Below, one piece after another: positions 54,501-60,500 of a stretch of DNA of 64,000 bases. Location of the stretch: positions 5,616,467-5,680,466 of the forward strand of contig JAZAYU010000034.1 in NCBI GenBank assembly GCA_038501625.1, given 5' to 3'. Position 1 is the stretch's first letter. Every line of letters starts with the position of its first letter. A program made the translations under genes and the position numbers. The DNA comes from Corbicula japonica (Eukaryota > Mollusca > Bivalvia > Venerida > Cyrenidae). A model generated the notes under the pieces. It saw nothing but the letters and a program-made list of their open reading frames with translations, made no database searches and was not told the origin of the DNA.

Positions 54501-57500
54501 TAGCAAATGATTAATGAGGAATAAAATTATAGTTAGCAACCAACTTACAGTAAGCAAACCTCATAACATACAATGGAAACATGTAATGAGATAATATTCA
54601 TTTATTTCATCTTTATTGAAAACAGTTTAATAAATTATCAACTGTACTTGCTAGTCGAATAGTTTTTAACTACTGCTGAATAAAAAGATTACTTATTCAG
54701 AAAATCAATTTAACAAAGGAGCAATGAGTGTTATATTCCATTTTTAAGAATTTTGAATTCATTAAATCTGAATGAAAAATGATGAAGATGAAAATGGTTC
54801 GTACCTGTCTGCAATGACACGACAGCACTCGTGTTTCCAGAGCTGAAGGACGATCTTCTCGGAGTCAATGACGCTGTTCAGTGTGTTGATCATGCCTTGC
54901 CAGATACGAGACAAGTCACGCAAGTTGAAGATGTAGTGGAACTTGGCCGGAGTTGGCAACATCTTGATCTAAAATACACGAAAACAGCAATGTTTGCTTT
55001 GTTGGACTGTTTTTCTACAATTTTATGTATCTCATCTGTTCAACTATTGGAACATGATTCTATCATTAATATGACACTGATTAACTGCCTCCCACAGCAA
55101 ACAGCTGATTGGCAGGAATTTGGTGGGTTTGAATCAGCTTAATCCGGTAACAGGTGATTTGTAAGTGGGATCTAACCCTTTCCTCCATAGACACACTTTT
55201 ATTTTTGGGGCGAACAGTGTAGATCCAGATCAGCCGGCACGTTCATTAGGTTACTTCTGACTAAAATGCGACCAGTGCAGATCCTGATGAGCCTGCATGA
55301 ATGTGATCTGGATCTACACTGGTCCCACATGCGTAAAAATGCGTATTTATGGAGGAAACGGTTAATCTGACTGGTAGAATAGAACTGATGTTGAATCCAT
55401 GAAGTTGGTATCTTATTACATGGTTATCAAATAAACCATGAACCATCACGTTGAAAAACTCAAGAAATAATTCTTATGTCATAATAATTATGTCTTACAT
55501 ACCGAAACTTTGAAATTCCATTGTATAATTTGACCAACTGCAGCAGACATTTGGTGATTTGACCTGGTAATGAAAGCGGTCCCTAGCTTCTATTTATAGA
55601 AATTTGATGATATTAGTGAAATTTTCCAGTAACTGCTGGAGACAAACAGTAAGAGAAATAAACTGCTTGGATGGGTCCTTAACTTCCTTCCTTTTTATTA
55701 ATATTTGAAGAAATATGTGACAATACCTTGGTAAGTTGCCAAAGACGTCTGGTGATGGGAACCAGTCTCTTGATCAGGTCTCGAACCTCCTCTTTGAAAC
55801 CACGCTCCTCACAGTAATGGCCGGTACCAATAACCCTGAAGATCTTGTCGATGGACATGTTGGAAGGTAGCGTGCAGTTGAAGATCACAAAGTGGCGCTT
55901 CAGACGCTGTGGAATGTCGTTACGTCCTCCACCAGGGTGAATCATGGCAGCCAGGAACTGAAATAAGAGGAGGTTCATAAAACAATTCTCACCGCTCACT
56001 TTTCTTTCAATTTTAGCCAGTCCATTCATTGTTTGTTTTACTGAAATTACAATTACAGAACTCAATTACATTAATAAACATACATGTAGAACTTGATCAG
56101 TGCCCAAGGTTATAAAACTGAGCATGAAAACCAGTCTCAAATCTCAAGAATCTGATTGGCTGAAATGGCGACTGGTCGCCATTTCAGCCAATCAGATTCT
56201 TGAGATTTGAAACTGGTTTCCATGCACAGCTTTATAACCTTGGGCACAGAAATCACCTCAAAAAGTGAACAGTATAGATTATAATCAGACAGCATGGATG
56301 TGATGGCTGATCTGGATCTACACTGTTTTCCCATGCCATATAGGTACATATATGGATAAAAGGGTTAAGCAAAATTTTAGTAGTAGTTAACAAGTAGATA
56401 TAGTTGCAGAATCTTTTCTTCACAAGATAAAGCTTATATCCCGTATAGTGTCACAGTAGATTCTGATCAGCAAACCTCTGAAGTTTGATCAGGATCTTAA
56501 CTATTCACTTCATGATAAGAAATAATCTTATGAATATAAAGAAACAAGTAAGTAACAAGACTTAGTATAATTCCCTATCAGACTGCACTGATGTGCAAAC
56601 TGATCTTGATCTACACTGGTCTCATATTGAATACAAGCCATACTCCATCAAGTGAAGGATGAAAAACCTTTCCAAGGCTCCTACCTGCATATCAGTAATG
56701 TTTGTGAAGTCTCCGGGTTTCTCCAGATTGTAGAATCCGGAGTATTCAATCAGCTGTCGGACAATCTCGTTAGCGATCTGGTCTCCCCACTCGTTGATCA
56801 CCGGCATGTTGATGTCGTCAATAAACACAGTCATCTTCTTGCCGGCCGGTGGTCCGTAGGTTGTTCCTACTCTCTTGTCGACGTAGCTTTCAATTGTCCT
56901 CTATTGAGATAAAAAAAAGGTATGGGTCTTCAGGAAAGCAATAGACATAATCATACTGAAAGCCTAAAGCAACACACAGAGTAATGAGCTAATTTATTAC
57001 ATGGAACATAAGAGGTGAAGTTATTGTTTTGTATTTATTACATGAAACATAAGTGGTGTAGTTAACTAATGCTGTTTTTTTAACCTGGAACATGAGTGGT
57101 GCACATAATGTTATGATTTGCCTACCTGGAAGTTGAGAGGTGAAGAAAATCTTATGATTCTATTACCTGGAACATGAGTGGTGTAGATAATGTTATTTTC
57201 TATTACCTGGAACATGAGTGGTGAAGATAACGTTATGATGTTATTACCTGGAACATGAGTGGTGTAGATAATGTTATGATGTTATTACCTGGAACATGAG
57301 TGGTGTAGATAATGTTATTACCTGAAACATGAGTGGTGTAGTTAATGTAATGATGTTATTCCTGGAACATGAGTGGTGTACATAATGTTATGATTCTATT
57401 ACCTGGAACATGAGTGGTGTACATAATGTTATAATTCTATTACCTGGAAGATGTCTGTCAGTGGTGTAGTTAATGTTATGAGTCTCTTACCTGGAACATG

Positions 57501-60500
57501 AATGGTGTAGTTAATGTTATGATGTTATTACCTGGAACATGAGTGGTAGATAGTGTTATTTTCTATTACCTGGAACATGAGTGGTGTAGTTAATGTTATG
57601 AGTCTATTACCTGGAACATGAATCGTGTAGTTAATGTTATGATGTTATTGCCTGGAACATGAGTGGTAGATAGTGTTATTTTCTATTACCTGGAACATGA
57701 GTGGTGTAGTTAATGTTATGAGTCTCTTACCTGGAACATGAATGGTGTAGTTAATGTTATGATGTTATTGCCTGGAACATGAGTGATAGATAATGTTATT
57801 TTCTATTACCTGGAACATGAGTGGTGTAGTTGCTGAGGAGAAGTTGAGGGATTTCTCCATGTGGTACTCGGAGTTGTACTTGGCCATGTAACCATTGATC
57901 ATCACAGTCTTGGCGGTACCTTGTTCACCAATCAACATCACACCGAGGCTCTGCTTGGCAATTGTGTCAATGAGGTATGTTGTTCTCACATTGTCAACCA
58001 TAGGTACAAGAATTGAGGAGTACTCAGGTGTGACGTCAGAGGGGTATATGTAGTCAGTGACTTTGCTGTCCCAATGAACCCAGTTTCCTGAAATGTCACA
58101 GTATGTGACCATCAGTGATAAAGATTTACAAATCTTTTCTATCAACAGCAATTAGATCAAAATTTGCTGAAATGATGTCTTTATTTTTGCCAAGACTTTT
58201 TTTAACACTAATCCAGCACAAAATTTTAATATTTGCCAACTCTTTTTTTTTAATAATTCATCAAGTTGGTGACAATTTTCTTGATTGCTTGAATCTTGTT
58301 AAACCACTAGAATTGCAGTCATTGTGTCAAAATAAATGTAGACCCCTTTCAGTCTACACATCAAGGCATTCTTGATCCGCATCATTCTATGCTGTTCCAT
58401 TTCAGAACACCTTTCAACTGTGATTAGAATTTTAAAACAAAAGAAAAAAAGATATTACCATAACCATTTACTCCATGAATATGGTTATTTCTTATGTCAG
58501 ACTAATGATAAAGATCAGCATGCACATCTTGCAGCCTGATCAGAATCTTTACTGTTTGCTATAAAATTCAATTGTTTTTTTTCTGACTATTAAGTGAACA
58601 GTGCAGATCTAGATAAGATTGCAAACATGAGCAGGCTGATCAGGATCTAAACAGGTCTCCTATGAGATAAAAGCCATATCCAATGGAATAAAGGGTTAAG
58701 AAAAAAATTGCAATAAATTTCTGTAAAAGGCCTACCTTTGTCGTCCACCAAGAACTCGTACATGGTGTGTTCACTGTCAGCCTCAATCTTGGGCAGGTCC
58801 AACTTGAACTCCTCACAGTTGCGGATAAACTCCTCCATCTTGGCTCGGTCATCCAGCTCCAGGAAGGCTCCAATACTCCACATCAGGGTGAAAATGTACA
58901 GACGTTCATAGTGATCACGGGTCAGTGGCTGAGCATCCTTTTCTTCACGTTTGGGAATCAAACCTGCCAGCAGCTTGCATGCCTGAAACAAATTGGAGAC
59001 TGATCACTTGCTTTTAAATAATTTACAAGTGTTTCATAGACACTTAATTTAGTGTTTTACTAAAATATGTTGTATTTAAAATGATAAAATTTGTTATATG
59101 ATTATAATGTTGTTGCCACTCGACATGTTAAATAAATATTCATGATTTTGAAATAGGAGTTTGCAAATAAATTTATTATATGACACTGAATCTATTCTTT
59201 TTGGCAAAGCATATAACACTGTATCTATTCTCTTCAAATAAATGGATATTACCATCTCAAAATATCAAAATATTTTTGCATGATATAATGGCTTAAACAG
59301 AATGCTTTTCTGTGGTAATATCAGGCATGAAATGTATGTTTTTATGAACTCAGTTTTCTCTTAAAAAAACTTTTCAAAAATCAAGACAACTATCTAATTA
59401 ACCTGTCCTTGATATATACGCATTTTTACGCATGTGCGACCCGTGTAGATCCAGATCAGCCGGCACATTCTTGCCGTCTGATCTGGATCTGCACTGGTTG
59501 CATTTTGGTCAGAAATAACCTAATTAATCCAAAAACGCGAGCAGTTGAGATCCTGATCAGACGGTATGGATGTGCCGGCTGATCTGGATCTAAACTGTTC
59601 CCCCTAGCAATAAAGGTGTATCTATACAGGAAAAGGTTAAGAATAGTTATCAAAAATCAAAACTTGACAACTATCTAATTATTTACCTGTGCAATGACAA
59701 AGGCTTCAAGGACGTCTATTTTGAACTGATAGTTCTGTGTAGCCTGTCTGTAGATGATCGGGAAAGAGCTCTCAAACAAATCAAAGATGATGTTCTGCTC
59801 ATTCACTGGTCGTGTGTTCAACCAACCCTGTCATCAGAAAACATATATTGTATATAATTTCAAATAATGTGCAGATTTTAACAACATTATGGTACAGGTA
59901 ATATTATGACACGATTTTTATCACAACTTCAACTGAAAAATATACAAAATTGTGATAGAAAAGTATAGTTGAATGTTTTTTATCAAACCTGCACATGGAG
60001 TAAACAGTTTTAAAAGTAACCAAATTACATCTGATATATCTACACATATACTGTACCTTGAGGATTGGAGACCAGTCCAGACCTGAGCTGCTCATATACA
60101 CCATTCCATTTCTGGACACTGTGGCTGGAGATGCATTGTCAATGTTGTGAGGCTCAAACACAATTTTACAGTTGGGTGCCATAGGTATACGATCACCATT
60201 GGCCAAGGTCAAGGTCTTATTATCGTCAAGGACAGAGTTCAAGCTCTCAATCCAGATCGTGTCTACAGGGCCATCCAACACAAGCCAAACATGCTCTCCT
60301 GTTCAGAAAATTCAATAATAATCATATCAAAAGAACAATCTTCAAACAAATAACATAACCATATTAAAGTCCTCTTAGGTTATACTATTAAAAACTGGCA
60401 TAACATTTTGCATTATTGATTATGCCTGTAATTTAGCTGTTGTCATAATTTATACAAAGAGTACTTCCTTTATATCTTTTTTGAAGTACCATGTACATTA

